Assembly (NCBI RefSeq): GCF_014451325.2 | Contig: NZ_JACSCH020000025.1 | Location: 43,552 to 107,551 of the forward strand | DNA: 64,000 bases | Direction of reading: 5' to 3' | From: Streptomyces sp. CB02980 | GTDB taxonomy: Bacteria > Actinomycetota > Actinomycetes > Streptomycetales > Streptomycetaceae | Part shown: positions 7,928 to 16,786 of the stretch, piece after piece | Layout of the letters: each line of letters opens with the position of its first letter | How positions within the stretch are numbered: the first letter of the stretch is position 1 | The notes under the pieces: generated by a model | Told to the model about the DNA's origin: nothing | The model's database searches: none | The model's input: only the letters and a program-made list of their open reading frames with translations | Translations under genes and position numbers: made by a program

Positions 7928-8740
7928 ATGCCTCGCGCAGCTCGTTCCGCCCGCTCCACCGGATCCACCGGCCCGGCCGACCTGGGCGCGGTCGCCGACC
8001 TGCTGTGGCGCGCCGATCCCGGACATCCCCAACGCGCCGAGGAGACCCGCCCCCGGCTCGGCGTCCGGCTGATCGTGAACACCGCGGTGGCCGTCGCCGA
8101 CGCCGAGGGACTGGACGCGCTCTCGATGCAGCGCGTCGCCTCCGAGCTGGGCTGCAGCGCGATGGCGCTCTACCGGCACATCCCGAGCAAGGACCAGCTC
8201 GTCGCCGCGATGACCGACGCCGCCACGGGCCGCCCGCCCGCGCCGCCGTCCCCGGCCTCCTCAGCCTCACCGGACTCACCGGACTCACCGGACTCACCGG
8301 ACTCACCGGACACACCGTGGCGCGCCGAGGTCGAGGCGTGGGTGGAAGCGCTGTGGAATCTCTATCTCGGCCACCCGTGGATGCTGCGCGCACCCACCCT
8401 GAGCGCACCGGTCGGGCCCAACGAACTGGCGTGGTTCGAGGCGCTCCTCAGCCCCCTCCACCGCGCCGGCCTCGACCGCCGGGAACTCATTCCGATCGCC
8501 ACCTTCGTGTCCAGCGCCGTGCGCGATCTGGCGCGGGTGGCCACGGAACTCGACCCTGCGGGTGCCGCCGCGTACGGCGAGGTCCTGGCCCGGCGTCTGG
8601 ACCCGACGCGCTTCCCCACCCTGTGCTCGCTCGCGGGCGAGGAAGGCCTCGACGAGGCGGAGGACGGCGATGTGACGCCGATCGTCCGCCACGGGATGCG
8701 GTTCCTGCTCGACGGCATCGAGGCCCGGATCAAGGCCTGA
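7928..8740 (+). CDS. TetR/AcrR family regulator with Ser/Pro/Asp repeat insert
   Basis: 270 aa. The HTH lies around residues 55-90 (QRVASELGCSAMALYRHIPS), followed by a TetR_C-type ligand domain (ALWNLYLGHPWMLRAPTLSA). Between them, about residues 110-128, is a low-complexity linker made of SPD units encoded by five perfect 9 bp repeats. GGGAGAGG lies just upstream of the ATG. The family usually represses a nearby gene; the next gene on this strand, a TTA-containing membrane protein 97 bp downstream, is the obvious candidate partner. Confidence 0.88.
   Translation: MPRAARSARSTGSTGPADLGAVADLLWRADPGHPQRAEETRPRLGVRLIVNTAVAVADAEGLDALSMQRVASELGCSAMALYRHIPSKDQLVAAMTDAATGRPPAPPSPASSASPDSPDSPDSPDSPDTPWRAEVEAWVEALWNLYLGHPWMLRAPTLSAPVGPNELAWFEALLSPLHRAGLDRRELIPIATFVSSAVRDLARVATELDPAGAAAYGEVLARRLDPTRFPTLCSLAGEEGLDEAEDGDVTPIVRHGMRFLLDGIEARIKA
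8266..8310 (+). repeat. 9 bp coding minisatellite, five copies
   Basis: CTCACCGGA is repeated five times without a mismatch inside the TetR gene, encoding the SPD-type linker between the DNA-binding and ligand domains. The unit is a multiple of three, so copy-number change would alter linker length without a frameshift. Confidence 0.9.
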
Positions 8741-8786
8741 GCCGAAGCCCGGGTCGAGTCCCGAGCCGAAGCCCGAGTCGAGTCCC
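8739..8786. repeat. 24 bp direct repeat between TetR and membrane-protein genes
   Basis: Two tandem 24 bp units (8739-8762 and 8763-8786) differ at one position, and shorter CGAGTCCC-type pieces continue to about 8805. They fill most of the 97 bp gap upstream of the gene at 8838. No function is evident. Confidence 0.8.
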
Positions 8787-8837
8787 CAGTCGAGTCCCGA
8801 TTCGAATCGACCCCCGTACGACGGAAGGAAGACCGAC

Positions 8838-9527
8838 ATGGATGACATCGCCATACGACGACTGATGAGCGTCTGCGGCATCGCCGCCGGCTTACTCGCC
8901 GCGGTCGGCGTCCCGCTCTACTTCGTGTACTCCGGAGCACCGCCCGCTTCGAACGTACTCGCCAGAATCCTGCTGAACATCCTCACCTGCGGCGCCCTCC
9001 TGGTCTTCCTGACGGGGCTGCGCCATCTGATCCGCACCGCGGGCGACGGCTACGAGTGGCTTGCGAGCCTGGTGTTCGGCTCCGGACTGGCCTACGTCGT
9101 CGTCACCCTGGTCGCCGCGTCGATCGAGGCGGGGACCGTTCTCGAACATCCCGACGGGACACTGGACCCGACCGTCGACGGCACACTGGCCCACGCCAAC
9201 ATGCTGCTGCACGGATCGGTCGCCCGACTCCTGACGGCGATCCTGCTGGCGGCCGCCGGATACGCGATCCTGCGCAGCGGGGTCCTGCCACGCTGGACCG
9301 GACGCCTCGCCCACGCCGTCGCACTCGTCAACATCGCGTTCGTGCCGTCCCTGTTCTTCGGCACCGACGCCGCCGACTTCTACAGCGCCGTCGGCTGGGG
9401 CAACACCGCCCTGACCGCCGCGCTGGTCGTCTACTGGGCCCTGGCCGTCGGGATCGCGGTCAGGCCGCGCTCCTCCCGGCACCGGCCGACGCCGACACCA
9501 CCGCGGCACGGCACCCGCCTCGCCTGA
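8838..9527 (+). CDS. integral membrane protein with a TTA leucine codon
   Basis: 229 aa with about five to six hydrophobic helices (for example LLAAVGVPLYFVYS, ILLNILTCGALLVFLTG, VARLLTAILLAAAGYAILR) and a basic Pro-rich tail. Leu19 is encoded by TTA at 8892-8894, the rare codon read by the bldA tRNA in Streptomyces, so translation may be restricted to later growth. AGGAAG lies upstream of the ATG. Located right after a TetR gene. No family function recognised; DUF4386-like membrane proteins have a similar layout. Confidence 0.8.
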   Translation: MDDIAIRRLMSVCGIAAGLLAAVGVPLYFVYSGAPPASNVLARILLNILTCGALLVFLTGLRHLIRTAGDGYEWLASLVFGSGLAYVVVTLVAASIEAGTVLEHPDGTLDPTVDGTLAHANMLLHGSVARLLTAILLAAAGYAILRSGVLPRWTGRLAHAVALVNIAFVPSLFFGTDAADFYSAVGWGNTALTAALVVYWALAVGIAVRPRSSRHRPTPTPPRHGTRLA

Positions 9528-9610
9528 GGACACGCCTTCGCAACGACTCGAAAGCAGAGTCGAAAAGCCCACCGCATTCCCAACATGCCGTCGATATCCT
9601 GGAGTTGGAT

Positions 9611-9640
9611 GTGACGGGGGTAACGGGGGCAACGGGGGTG
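9611..9640 (+). repeat. G-rich near-tandem repeat in a leader
   Basis: Three to four units of the form (T/A)ACGGGGG(T/C) run up to the GTG start of the ATPase gene at 9648. They supply several possible Shine-Dalgarno-like G tracts and could form a G-rich structure in the leader. Confidence 0.6.
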
Positions 9641-9647
9641 GCGGGTC

Positions 9648-11741
9648 GTGGACAGGGAGCTGTACGGCCGCGAGGCGGCCTTGCACGATGCCGGACTGGT
9701 CGCGCGCCTCAGCGGCCTCACGAAGCACGGCGCCTCCCGGGTGCCGTTCGAGCACGGTGACGATCCGCCGGTCACCGTCTTCACCGGCGGGCGCGGTACG
9801 GGCAAGACCGCCCTGCTCAAGGAGGTCCGCAACCGCTACAAGGGGTACACACCGCTGGCGCTCCTCGACTGCGCGCACATCGAGCCGCCCGCCGACCACG
9901 GCCCCGGCTGGACCCCGCTCACCGGGGCCCTCGCCGAGCTCGCCGTACAACTGTCGCCGAAGGTGCTCGGCGCACGGCCGGTGAAGTTCCCCCGGGTGTC
10001 GCTCGGGCTCGTCGCGGTCGCCTCGCTGGGCTGGTCGCAGGAGGACGACGAGCGGGCCCGGCGCGACCTCCAGCGACTCGGGCCGCTGCTCGCGACCGTC
10101 GACCCCACCAGGGGCGCGGCCACCCACTGGGTCGGCAAGGTGCTCGCCAAGCTGGCCGCCACGTTCGCCGAGGCCACCGTCCCGCTCGCCGGGCTGCTTG
10201 CCGAGGCGACCGTGGAGACCGTCCTCGAGGAGGTGTTCGGCCGCCTCCAGCGCACCTCGGAGAGCTGGTACGGCACCTATCGCAACGCCGGCGGACGCGG
10301 CAAGGCGGGGCTCCAGCAGCTCGCGATCGACTTCGAGCAGGGCGGCCGGCGCCGCGCCGAGGCCGAGGGCTTCCTCGTCGGCGCGCTGACCGAGGACCTC
10401 CTCCACCCGTACGTGGGGATCCGGCGCGGCGGCCGGATCGGCCGCCCGCTGGTCCTCCTCGACAACGCCCACGAACCGCTCGGCCGGCAGCTCGTCGAAC
10501 CGATCCTGCGCTCCCGCGCCGAGGGCCGCCGGGACCGGGTCGTCGTCCTCGCCACCTCCCGGGTCCGCGAGCACGAGGGGTTGCGCAACGCCACCAGGAC
10601 CCGGCTGCCGGAGACCGCGCACCGGGCGCCGAGCCCGCGCGACTCCCGCGTCGGCTCCGGCATCCTCGCCGTGGAGCTCACGCCGCTCTCCCCCTCCCAG
10701 ACCCGCTCCGCCTTCGACCACCACGACCCGGCCGGCCGGACGCCCACCGAACTCTCCCGCGCCGTCCACCGGTTGACCGGCGGCCGCCCCCTCGGCGTCG
10801 CCCTCCTCGGCCGGGCCGCCGGAGAGGCCCCGGAGCATCTGCGGGCCGGGCTCACCCCGGGCGGGCTGCTCGACCTGACCGTGGAACTCCGCGAGGACAC
10901 CCCGCCGGTGCCCGTCGCCCCCACCCTCCTCGCCGAACTCCTCCCGGTGCGGCGGCCCGGCCCGTACGCCGTGCTCGCCGCCGCCCACGACGAGGAGTCC
11001 GCCCGGATGCTCGCCCACGCCCGGCTCCAGGGCGAGTCCCTGGACGGAGACGTGGCGCTGCGCGTCCGCGACCAACTGCGCTCCGAGGACTGGGCCGCCT
11101 CGGAACCGGGCTCGGGCCACTTCGTCGCCGACCCGCTCCTGCGCGCCCTGCTCCTGCACCGCCTCCGCTTCGAGGACGGCGATCATCCCCGGTACGCGGC
11201 CTGGCACGCCGTCCACGAGACCCTGCACCGGTACTACGGTCCCGAGCCCGGCCCGTACCGCCTCCATCACGACCTGGCCCTCGGCCGCACCGAGGAGGCC
11301 GTCACACAGCTGCGGCTCACCTTCCCGGAGCAGGACGTCCTCGGCTGGCTGGCGCGGCTGCGGTTCATCGGCTCCGCCCCGTACCCCCGCGAGCACGGCC
11401 GGACCGGTCAGGACCCGCGCCGGACGATCGCCCTCGGCCGGCGACCGCCGGCAGGCACGAGAGGCGGAGCGGCCGACGATCTCCCTCCCGGACTCGACCA
11501 CGACACCACCGAACTCCACCTGTCCGTACGGCGACTGCTGCACGCCGTATGGCTGCTGACCGATCCGCTCGCACTGCCCGACGACGAGGTGGCCGACCGC
11601 CTCGCGCACGAACTGCGCCGGCTCTCCGGCCGTCATCTGACGGGCAGCGGTTCGCTCTGGGACGCGGCCACCCACTGGCCGCGCGACATCCGTGCCTGGC
11701 GGGAGCTGTCGCTGCCGCCGGGCCGCGAGGACGGAGTCTGA
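9648..11741 (+). CDS. large P-loop ATPase, STAND/AAA-like, linked to a binding-protein gene
   Basis: 697 aa. Walker A is GGRGTGKT at residues 47-54 and Walker B is LVLLDNAHE near residues 266-275, followed by a sensor-like strand VVVLATSRVREHEG near 300. This order fits AAA/STAND NTPases. The C-terminal half is helical and Leu/Arg-rich, without a recognised effector domain or membrane segments, so the protein is probably cytoplasmic. GTG at 9648 is chosen as the earliest start giving an intact N-terminus after a G-rich leader. Only 4 bp separate its stop from the membrane-anchored binding-protein gene, implying joint action. It is not an ABC transporter ATPase: no LSGGQ signature is seen. Confidence 0.75.
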   Translation: MDRELYGREAALHDAGLVARLSGLTKHGASRVPFEHGDDPPVTVFTGGRGTGKTALLKEVRNRYKGYTPLALLDCAHIEPPADHGPGWTPLTGALAELAVQLSPKVLGARPVKFPRVSLGLVAVASLGWSQEDDERARRDLQRLGPLLATVDPTRGAATHWVGKVLAKLAATFAEATVPLAGLLAEATVETVLEEVFGRLQRTSESWYGTYRNAGGRGKAGLQQLAIDFEQGGRRRAEAEGFLVGALTEDLLHPYVGIRRGGRIGRPLVLLDNAHEPLGRQLVEPILRSRAEGRRDRVVVLATSRVREHEGLRNATRTRLPETAHRAPSPRDSRVGSGILAVELTPLSPSQTRSAFDHHDPAGRTPTELSRAVHRLTGGRPLGVALLGRAAGEAPEHLRAGLTPGGLLDLTVELREDTPPVPVAPTLLAELLPVRRPGPYAVLAAAHDEESARMLAHARLQGESLDGDVALRVRDQLRSEDWAASEPGSGHFVADPLLRALLLHRLRFEDGDHPRYAAWHAVHETLHRYYGPEPGPYRLHHDLALGRTEEAVTQLRLTFPEQDVLGWLARLRFIGSAPYPREHGRTGQDPRRTIALGRRPPAGTRGGAADDLPPGLDHDTTELHLSVRRLLHAVWLLTDPLALPDDEVADRLAHELRRLSGRHLTGSGSLWDAATHWPRDIRAWRELSLPPGREDGV

Positions 11742-11745
11742 CGCC

Positions 11746-13317
11746 ATGCCCGACCGCCCGACCGCCCCGCGCATCGGCCGACCGCTCGACCGGCTGCGGC
11801 GGCGCGTCCGCACCCCCCGCCAGAAGCTCGTCGCGTCCGTCGTCACCGCCGCCGTCGTCCTGGGACTCGGCGGGTACGCCGTCGCCCGGCTCACCACCCC
11901 GGAGGACCGTTCCTGCGCCGCGGGGGTCGAAAGACCGGAGGGCAGCGGCGAATGCGTCGGCGTCAACGGCGACGGCCACGCCTTCGGCGTACCCGAACTC
12001 GCGGAGGTCGCCCGGGCCATCGGCGCCGAGAACGCCGCGCTCAAGCCCGGCGAGTACGCCACCGTCGCCGTCCTCCTGCCGCTGACCTCCACCGACAGCG
12101 GCATGCGGGTCAAGGTGCTGCACGAGGTCCAGGGCGCGTACGCCTACCAGTACCGGGCCAACCACGAGTCCAACAGCGAGACCCCGAAGATCCGCCTCGT
12201 CCTCGCCAACACCGGCAAGGGCAACGCCCACTGGCGCGGCACCGTCGACCGGCTGATCGCCATGACCGGCGCCCCCGACCGGCTGCGGGCCGTCTCCGGC
12301 GTCGCCACCTCCTCCACCGAGGTACGCGAGTCGGTGACCGCCCTCACCGGCGCCGGGATCGCCGTCGTCGGCACCACCATCACCGCCGACGACATCGCCA
12401 ACGGCCCGGGCCCCGGACACAACCGCTACCCCGGCCTCGCCCGCGTCTCCCCCACCAACAACGACGAGGCCAAGGCCCTCGCGAACTTCGGCCGCGTCGA
12501 CGCCGCCAAGGCCCTCCTCGTCCAGGACACCCGCAGCGGCGACCACTACACCGACACCCTCAAGTCCGCGTTCGCCGCGTCCCTCAAGGGCGCGCCCTAC
12601 GAGCCGCAGCTCTTCACCTCGCCCGCCGATCCCACCGACGAGGGCACCACCGCCAACACCTTCCGCCAGATCACCCATCTGATCTGCGACACCCGCGCCG
12701 AGACGGTCTTCTTCGCGGGCCGCCACACCCAGCTGCGCCAGTTCATCAACGCGCTCGGCTCGCGCGGCTGCCTCGACCGCGCCTTCACGATCCTGACCGG
12801 TGACGAGGGCTCGTACCTGGGCGCGGACGAGCAGCTCGACCGGAACGCCCTGAAGGCGAAGCTGACCGTGCGGTACGCGGCGCTCGCCCACCCGGACGCG
12901 TGGAAGCAGGCGGCGGGGCGGAAGGTCCCGGCGACGGGCGGTTCGGTGGTGGCGTACTCGACCTTCGTGACGGACATCGCCCGCGCCTCGAAGAAGCCGG
13001 TGCCGCTCACGGACGGCCAGGCGATCGTCGCGTACGACGCGATGGCGACGGCGGTGCACGCGATCCGCCAGGCGACCCCGCAGGGCTCCCAGTACCCGGA
13101 GCTCGCCGACGTGGTCACCCAGTGGCCGCAGGTCAAGGGCTCACTGCGGGTGCAGGGCGCGAGCGGCTGGATCTGCCTGGACAACTACGGGAACCCGTAC
13201 AACAAGGCGGTCCCGATCGTGGAACTTGCCCAGGACGGCACCCAGCGCTTCGTCCAGATCGCCTGGCCGGAGGGGAAACCGCCGTCCACTTCCTGCTTGC
13301 CGCCGAAGCGGGGGTAG
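11746..13317 (+). CDS. membrane-anchored type-1 periplasmic-binding-protein-like receptor
   Basis: 523 aa. A basic N-terminus precedes one transmembrane helix (about residues 28-46, KLVASVVTAAVVLGLGGYAV) with no lipobox, so the protein is anchored with its bulk outside. From about residue 100 (YATVAVLLPLTS) to near 510 it has the two-lobe fold of branched-chain amino acid/ANF-type ligand-binding proteins, including RLVLANTGKG and AVVGTTITADD. No permease genes are nearby. The upstream ATPase, 4 bp away, suggests a sensory or conflict-type unit and not uptake. Ligand unknown. Confidence 0.75.
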   Translation: MPDRPTAPRIGRPLDRLRRRVRTPRQKLVASVVTAAVVLGLGGYAVARLTTPEDRSCAAGVERPEGSGECVGVNGDGHAFGVPELAEVARAIGAENAALKPGEYATVAVLLPLTSTDSGMRVKVLHEVQGAYAYQYRANHESNSETPKIRLVLANTGKGNAHWRGTVDRLIAMTGAPDRLRAVSGVATSSTEVRESVTALTGAGIAVVGTTITADDIANGPGPGHNRYPGLARVSPTNNDEAKALANFGRVDAAKALLVQDTRSGDHYTDTLKSAFAASLKGAPYEPQLFTSPADPTDEGTTANTFRQITHLICDTRAETVFFAGRHTQLRQFINALGSRGCLDRAFTILTGDEGSYLGADEQLDRNALKAKLTVRYAALAHPDAWKQAAGRKVPATGGSVVAYSTFVTDIARASKKPVPLTDGQAIVAYDAMATAVHAIRQATPQGSQYPELADVVTQWPQVKGSLRVQGASGWICLDNYGNPYNKAVPIVELAQDGTQRFVQIAWPEGKPPSTSCLPPKRG

Positions 13318-13323
13318 CGGCGC

Positions 13324-13857
13324 CTACGGCACCCACTTGGGCCAGGGCGCTTCATCCAGCTCGTAGAGGCCCCGCAGGTGCTGCCACCGCTCGGGCGACC
13401 ACGCGGCCCAGTCGGACGGACGCCCGTCCAGGGCCGCGGCGAGCCGCTCGAAGTGCTCGTGCCACCCCGCGAGACGGTCCAGCCGGTACTCCCGGTCCGC
13501 CCGCAGTTCGTTCGTGAAACGCAGCACGGTCGACCCGCCGCCCCCGGGCGCCCCCGGTTCCAGATGGAACCGGATGCGTCCGTGCGTCGGATCGACCGTG
13601 TACTCGGCCACGTACTCGGGGTCCCAGGCGGTCACCCGCCCCGACACCACCGTGTCGCCGCCCTGCCAGCGGAGGGTGACCCGGCCGCCGAGCCGGGGTT
13701 CCAGCGGGTCCGCCGCGCAGAGCCAGCCCTCCAGGCCCTCGGGGGTGGCGACGGCCTCCCAGACCTCGGACAGCGGATGGGCCAGCTCGACGGCGAACCG
13801 CAGCAGGTGCGCGTCCCCGTCGTGGGTCTCGCACCTGCCCCGGGGTATCTCGCTCAT
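13324..13857 (-). CDS. SRPBCC (AHSA1-like) domain protein
   Basis: 177 aa with the START/Bet v1-like fold of activator-of-Hsp90-like proteins: FAVELAHPLSEVWEAVATPE at the N-terminus, GGRVTLRWQGGD mid-way, and the typical GWHEHFERLAAALDG helix near residue 130. Members bind small hydrophobic ligands; many are unassigned. It ends 6 bp from the end of the convergent receptor gene. It is monocistronic or loosely linked to nothing evident. Confidence 0.88.
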   Translation of the reverse strand: MSEIPRGRCETHDGDAHLLRFAVELAHPLSEVWEAVATPEGLEGWLCAADPLEPRLGGRVTLRWQGGDTVVSGRVTAWDPEYVAEYTVDPTHGRIRFHLEPGAPGGGGSTVLRFTNELRADREYRLDRLAGWHEHFERLAAALDGRPSDWAAWSPERWQHLRGLYELDEAPWPKWVP

Positions 13858-13914
13858 ACCTCAAGCGTCACCCAGGGGCAGGCCTGCTGCCAGCTCAGAC
13901 GGCCCGGTGCCGGC

Positions 13915-15000
13915 TCAGACGCCGGCGTACGAGTGCTTGCTGTTCACGAAGATGTTCACGCCGTAGTAGTTGAACAGGAAGCAGGCGAAGGCGATGAGCG
14001 CGATGTACGCGGCCTTCCGCCCCTTCCAGCCGGCCGTCGCGCGCGCGTGCAGGTACGCGGCGTAACCGACCCAGGTGATGAAGGACCAGACCTCCTTGGC
14101 GTCCCAGCCCCAGTAGCGGCCCCACGCGTCGCCGGCCCAGATCGCGCCCGCGATGATCGTGAAGGTCCAGAGCGGGAAGACGGCCGCGTTGACCCGGTAC
14201 GAGAACTTGTCGAGCGAGGCCGCCGAGGGCAGCCGCTCCATGACGGATCGGGCGAAGGCACCCGGGTTCCCGCCGGTCGCGAGCTTGTTCTCGTACGAGT
14301 CACGGAAGAGGTACAGCAGGGTGGCGGTGGCGCCCAGGTAGAAGACCGCGCCGCAGAAGATCGCGGTGGAGACGTGGATCCACAGCCAGTACGAGTCGAG
14401 CGCGGGGACCAGCTGGTCACTGGGGGTCTTCAGCCAGGTGGTGGCCATGCCCAGGTCGAGCAGGACCGTGGTGACCAGCGGCAGGCCGAGCCAGCGCACG
14501 TTCTTCTTGGCGACGAGGAAGCCGAGGTACGCGCCGACCGCCACCGTCGAGAAGGTGGTGGAGAACTCGTACATGTTGCCCCAGGGGGCCCGCTGCACGG
14601 AGAGCGCCCGGGTGACCACGCCCGACGCCTCGACCAGGAAGGCGAGGACGGTGAGCGAGACGGCGATGCGGCCGTACAGATCGCCCTTGACCGTGCCGCC
14701 GGCGGCGCCGGGGCCGTCCGGGACGTCACGGGTGCCGGCCGCGGAACGGGTGACGACCTTCGGCTTCTCCAGGACGGCCGTGCCACCGGCCGCCTGCTTG
14801 ACCTGGACGGTCACGGCGGAGGTGGCGGCCGAGGCGCGGGAGGTGAGCGCGGCGGCGGTACGGCCGACCTTGCTGCGGCTGCCCAGCACCCACTCGGCGA
14901 TGTGGGCGAAGAAGGCCAGGGTGTAGACGGCCATCGAGGAGTAGATGAGCAGGTCGCTCATCCGCGCCAGGCTCTCGTTGGTCGTGGCGGCGAGGATCAC
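13915..15000 (-). CDS. ccsB: cytochrome c biogenesis protein CcsB/ResC (haem exporter part)
   Basis: 361 aa, membrane protein with six to eight helices. The haem-handling WWD-type region is visible (AGDAWGRYWGWDAKEVWSFI near residue 290), with conserved His residues nearby. CcsB/ResC works with ResB as the System II cytochrome c synthase that carries haem across the membrane and attaches it to apocytochrome. Its start overlaps the ResB stop by 4 bp. Last gene of resA-ccdA-resB-ccsB. Confidence 0.94.
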   Translation of the reverse strand: MILAATTNESLARMSDLLIYSSMAVYTLAFFAHIAEWVLGSRSKVGRTAAALTSRASAATSAVTVQVKQAAGGTAVLEKPKVVTRSAAGTRDVPDGPGAAGGTVKGDLYGRIAVSLTVLAFLVEASGVVTRALSVQRAPWGNMYEFSTTFSTVAVGAYLGFLVAKKNVRWLGLPLVTTVLLDLGMATTWLKTPSDQLVPALDSYWLWIHVSTAIFCGAVFYLGATATLLYLFRDSYENKLATGGNPGAFARSVMERLPSAASLDKFSYRVNAAVFPLWTFTIIAGAIWAGDAWGRYWGWDAKEVWSFITWVGYAAYLHARATAGWKGRKAAYIALIAFACFLFNYYGVNIFVNSKHSYAGV

Positions 15001-16781
15001 TTGTCGGCCTCTCCAGAAGGGGCAGGGTCTTCGGATACGGCGGGGGGTGCCGCCTCAGCTGGTACGGCCTCCGGATCGGCGTCCGGCACCGGCGGCGCGT
15101 CCGCCGTGAGCGCGACCGCGAGGTCGCCCAGCTCCTCCGGCAGCTTCGCGGACTCGCTGCGGCCCAGGCCGGCCATCTCGACGACGGTCACGCCGTCCTC
15201 ACCGCGCACGGCCCGGACCCAGACGCGACGCCGCTGGATGAAGAGCGAACCGGTCAGACCGGCGATCGCGGCGATCGCGCCCGCGAGGGCGAGCCCGTTG
15301 CCGGGCTGCTGCGAGATCTGGAAGCTCGCCCACTCCTTGACGTCCTTCTCGAAGGTGATCGAGCCGGCGCCGTCGGGCAGCGTCATGGTCTCGCCGGGCA
15401 GCATCCGCTGCGCGAGCTTGTTGCCGGACGTGTCCATGAACTGCTTCATCTTGGACTTGTCGAGCTGGTACACGTTCTGCGGCAGCCCCGAGTTGACCCG
15501 CAGGTCGCCGTGGAACCCGGTGAGCGCCATGACGGGGAACTCCAGCGCCGGGAACTGGGAGAACATCGTGCCCTTGCCGGCGCCCGCGAACGTCGGCACG
15601 AAGAAGGCCTGGAAGCCCAGCTGCTCCTTCTTCCCGTTCTTGTCGCGGTAGCCGTCCATCACCTTGATGGCGCCGGTGGACGTGATGTTGTTGTCGATGG
15701 GGAGCAGCGGCACGGCGCCCTGGAAGACGACCTTGCCGTGGCCGTCCTTGACGGTGACGACGGGCGCGTAGCCGTGGGCGATCAGATAGACCTTGGAGTC
15801 GCCCACCTTGAGCGGCTCGTTGACCCGGATGACGGCCTTCCTGTCCGTACCGCCCTGCGAGTAGGAGACCTTCGCCTCGAAGGTGCGGGGCGTGCCGCGC
15901 TGGGGGCCGTTCTTCTCGTACGTGCCGTCGAAGGCGTCGAGCTTGAAGCTGAACGGCTCCAGCTCGTCGATGCCGAACTGGGAGCCGGACTTGAAGTCGT
16001 CGTACTGGGTGAGCGTGTTGGAGAAGCCGTCGCCCTCGACGATCAGCTTGCCGCCCTCGGACTTGAAGAGCTGGCCCCAGGCGAAGGCGACGAGCATGAC
16101 GATCAGGGCGACGTGGAAGGCCAGGTTGCCGGCCTCGCGCAGGTAGCCCTTCTCGGCCGCGATCGCGTTCCCCGCCGTATGAGCGCGGAAGCGGCGTCCC
16201 TTGAGCAAGGTGAGCGCGGCCGCACGGACCTGCTCGGGCTCGGCCTCGGTGCGCCACGTGGTGTACGCGGGGAGCCGGTCGAGGCGCTTGGGGGCGCTTG
16301 GCGGGCGACTGCGGAGCTGGCCGACGAACTGCCAGCTGCGGGGCACGATGCAGCCGATGAGGGAGACGAACAGCAGTATGTAGATCGCGGAGAACCACAC
16401 GGAGCTGTAGACGTCGAAGAACTGGAGCTTCTCGTACAGCGGCGTCAGCGTCTTGTGGGCGTCCTTGAAGGCCTGCGCCTTCAGCTCGTCCACGCTGGTC
16501 TGCGGGATGAGGGAGCCGGGGACGGCGCCGAGGGAGAGCATGAAGAGCAGGATCAGCGCGACCCTCATGGAGGTCAGCTGCCGCCAGAACCAGCGGGTCC
16601 AGCCGATGACACCGAGGGTGGGGCCGCCGATGCCGGGCGTCTCGGCGCGGTCGTCGATGGGGGCGGTGGACAGCTGCGCCCCGGCCTCACCGAGGTTCTC
16701 CTGCTGCTCCGTGTCCGTCGTGCCGGAGGTGTCCGTCGTACCGGAGGTGTCCGTCGTACCGGACGTGTCGGTCGTGCTCAT
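14997..16781 (-). CDS. resB: cytochrome c biogenesis protein ResB
   Basis: 594 aa. The ResB domain starts around residue 60 (WTRWFWRQLTSMRVALILLF) with early membrane helices, a large extracytoplasmic region (residues about 230-480) and a last helix near 520 (GNGLALAGAIAAIAGLTGSL). ResB pairs with CcsB in System II cytochrome c assembly. The first 20 residues are a TDTSGT repeat encoded by 18 bp units. ATG at 16781 is preferred; a longer ORF extends upstream but lies inside ccdA. The C-terminal Pro/Ala/Glu tail is low-complexity. Confidence 0.93.
   Translation of the reverse strand: MSTTDTSGTTDTSGTTDTSGTTDTEQQENLGEAGAQLSTAPIDDRAETPGIGGPTLGVIGWTRWFWRQLTSMRVALILLFMLSLGAVPGSLIPQTSVDELKAQAFKDAHKTLTPLYEKLQFFDVYSSVWFSAIYILLFVSLIGCIVPRSWQFVGQLRSRPPSAPKRLDRLPAYTTWRTEAEPEQVRAAALTLLKGRRFRAHTAGNAIAAEKGYLREAGNLAFHVALIVMLVAFAWGQLFKSEGGKLIVEGDGFSNTLTQYDDFKSGSQFGIDELEPFSFKLDAFDGTYEKNGPQRGTPRTFEAKVSYSQGGTDRKAVIRVNEPLKVGDSKVYLIAHGYAPVVTVKDGHGKVVFQGAVPLLPIDNNITSTGAIKVMDGYRDKNGKKEQLGFQAFFVPTFAGAGKGTMFSQFPALEFPVMALTGFHGDLRVNSGLPQNVYQLDKSKMKQFMDTSGNKLAQRMLPGETMTLPDGAGSITFEKDVKEWASFQISQQPGNGLALAGAIAAIAGLTGSLFIQRRRVWVRAVRGEDGVTVVEMAGLGRSESAKLPEELGDLAVALTADAPPVPDADPEAVPAEAAPPAVSEDPAPSGEADK
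16711..16781 (-). repeat. 18 bp coding tandem repeat at the resB 5' end
   Basis: Nearly four copies of an 18 bp unit encode TDTSGT repeated at the very N-terminus of ResB. Copies differ by one or two bases. The cytoplasmic leader is likely disordered and its length could vary between strains without frameshift. Confidence 0.88.
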
Positions 16782-16786
16782 GGAAC

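Noticed and set aside
8892..12113. A 1073-codon open frame on the minus strand opposite the ATPase and membrane-protein genes
   Set aside because: It is the antisense shadow of G/C-biased codons; it crosses two real plus-strand genes and reads as Gly/Arg/Glu-rich noise with no domain.
13378..15651. A 757-codon plus-strand frame opposite ccsB/resB
   Set aside because: Antisense shadow; the minus-strand genes have full domains and operon overlaps.
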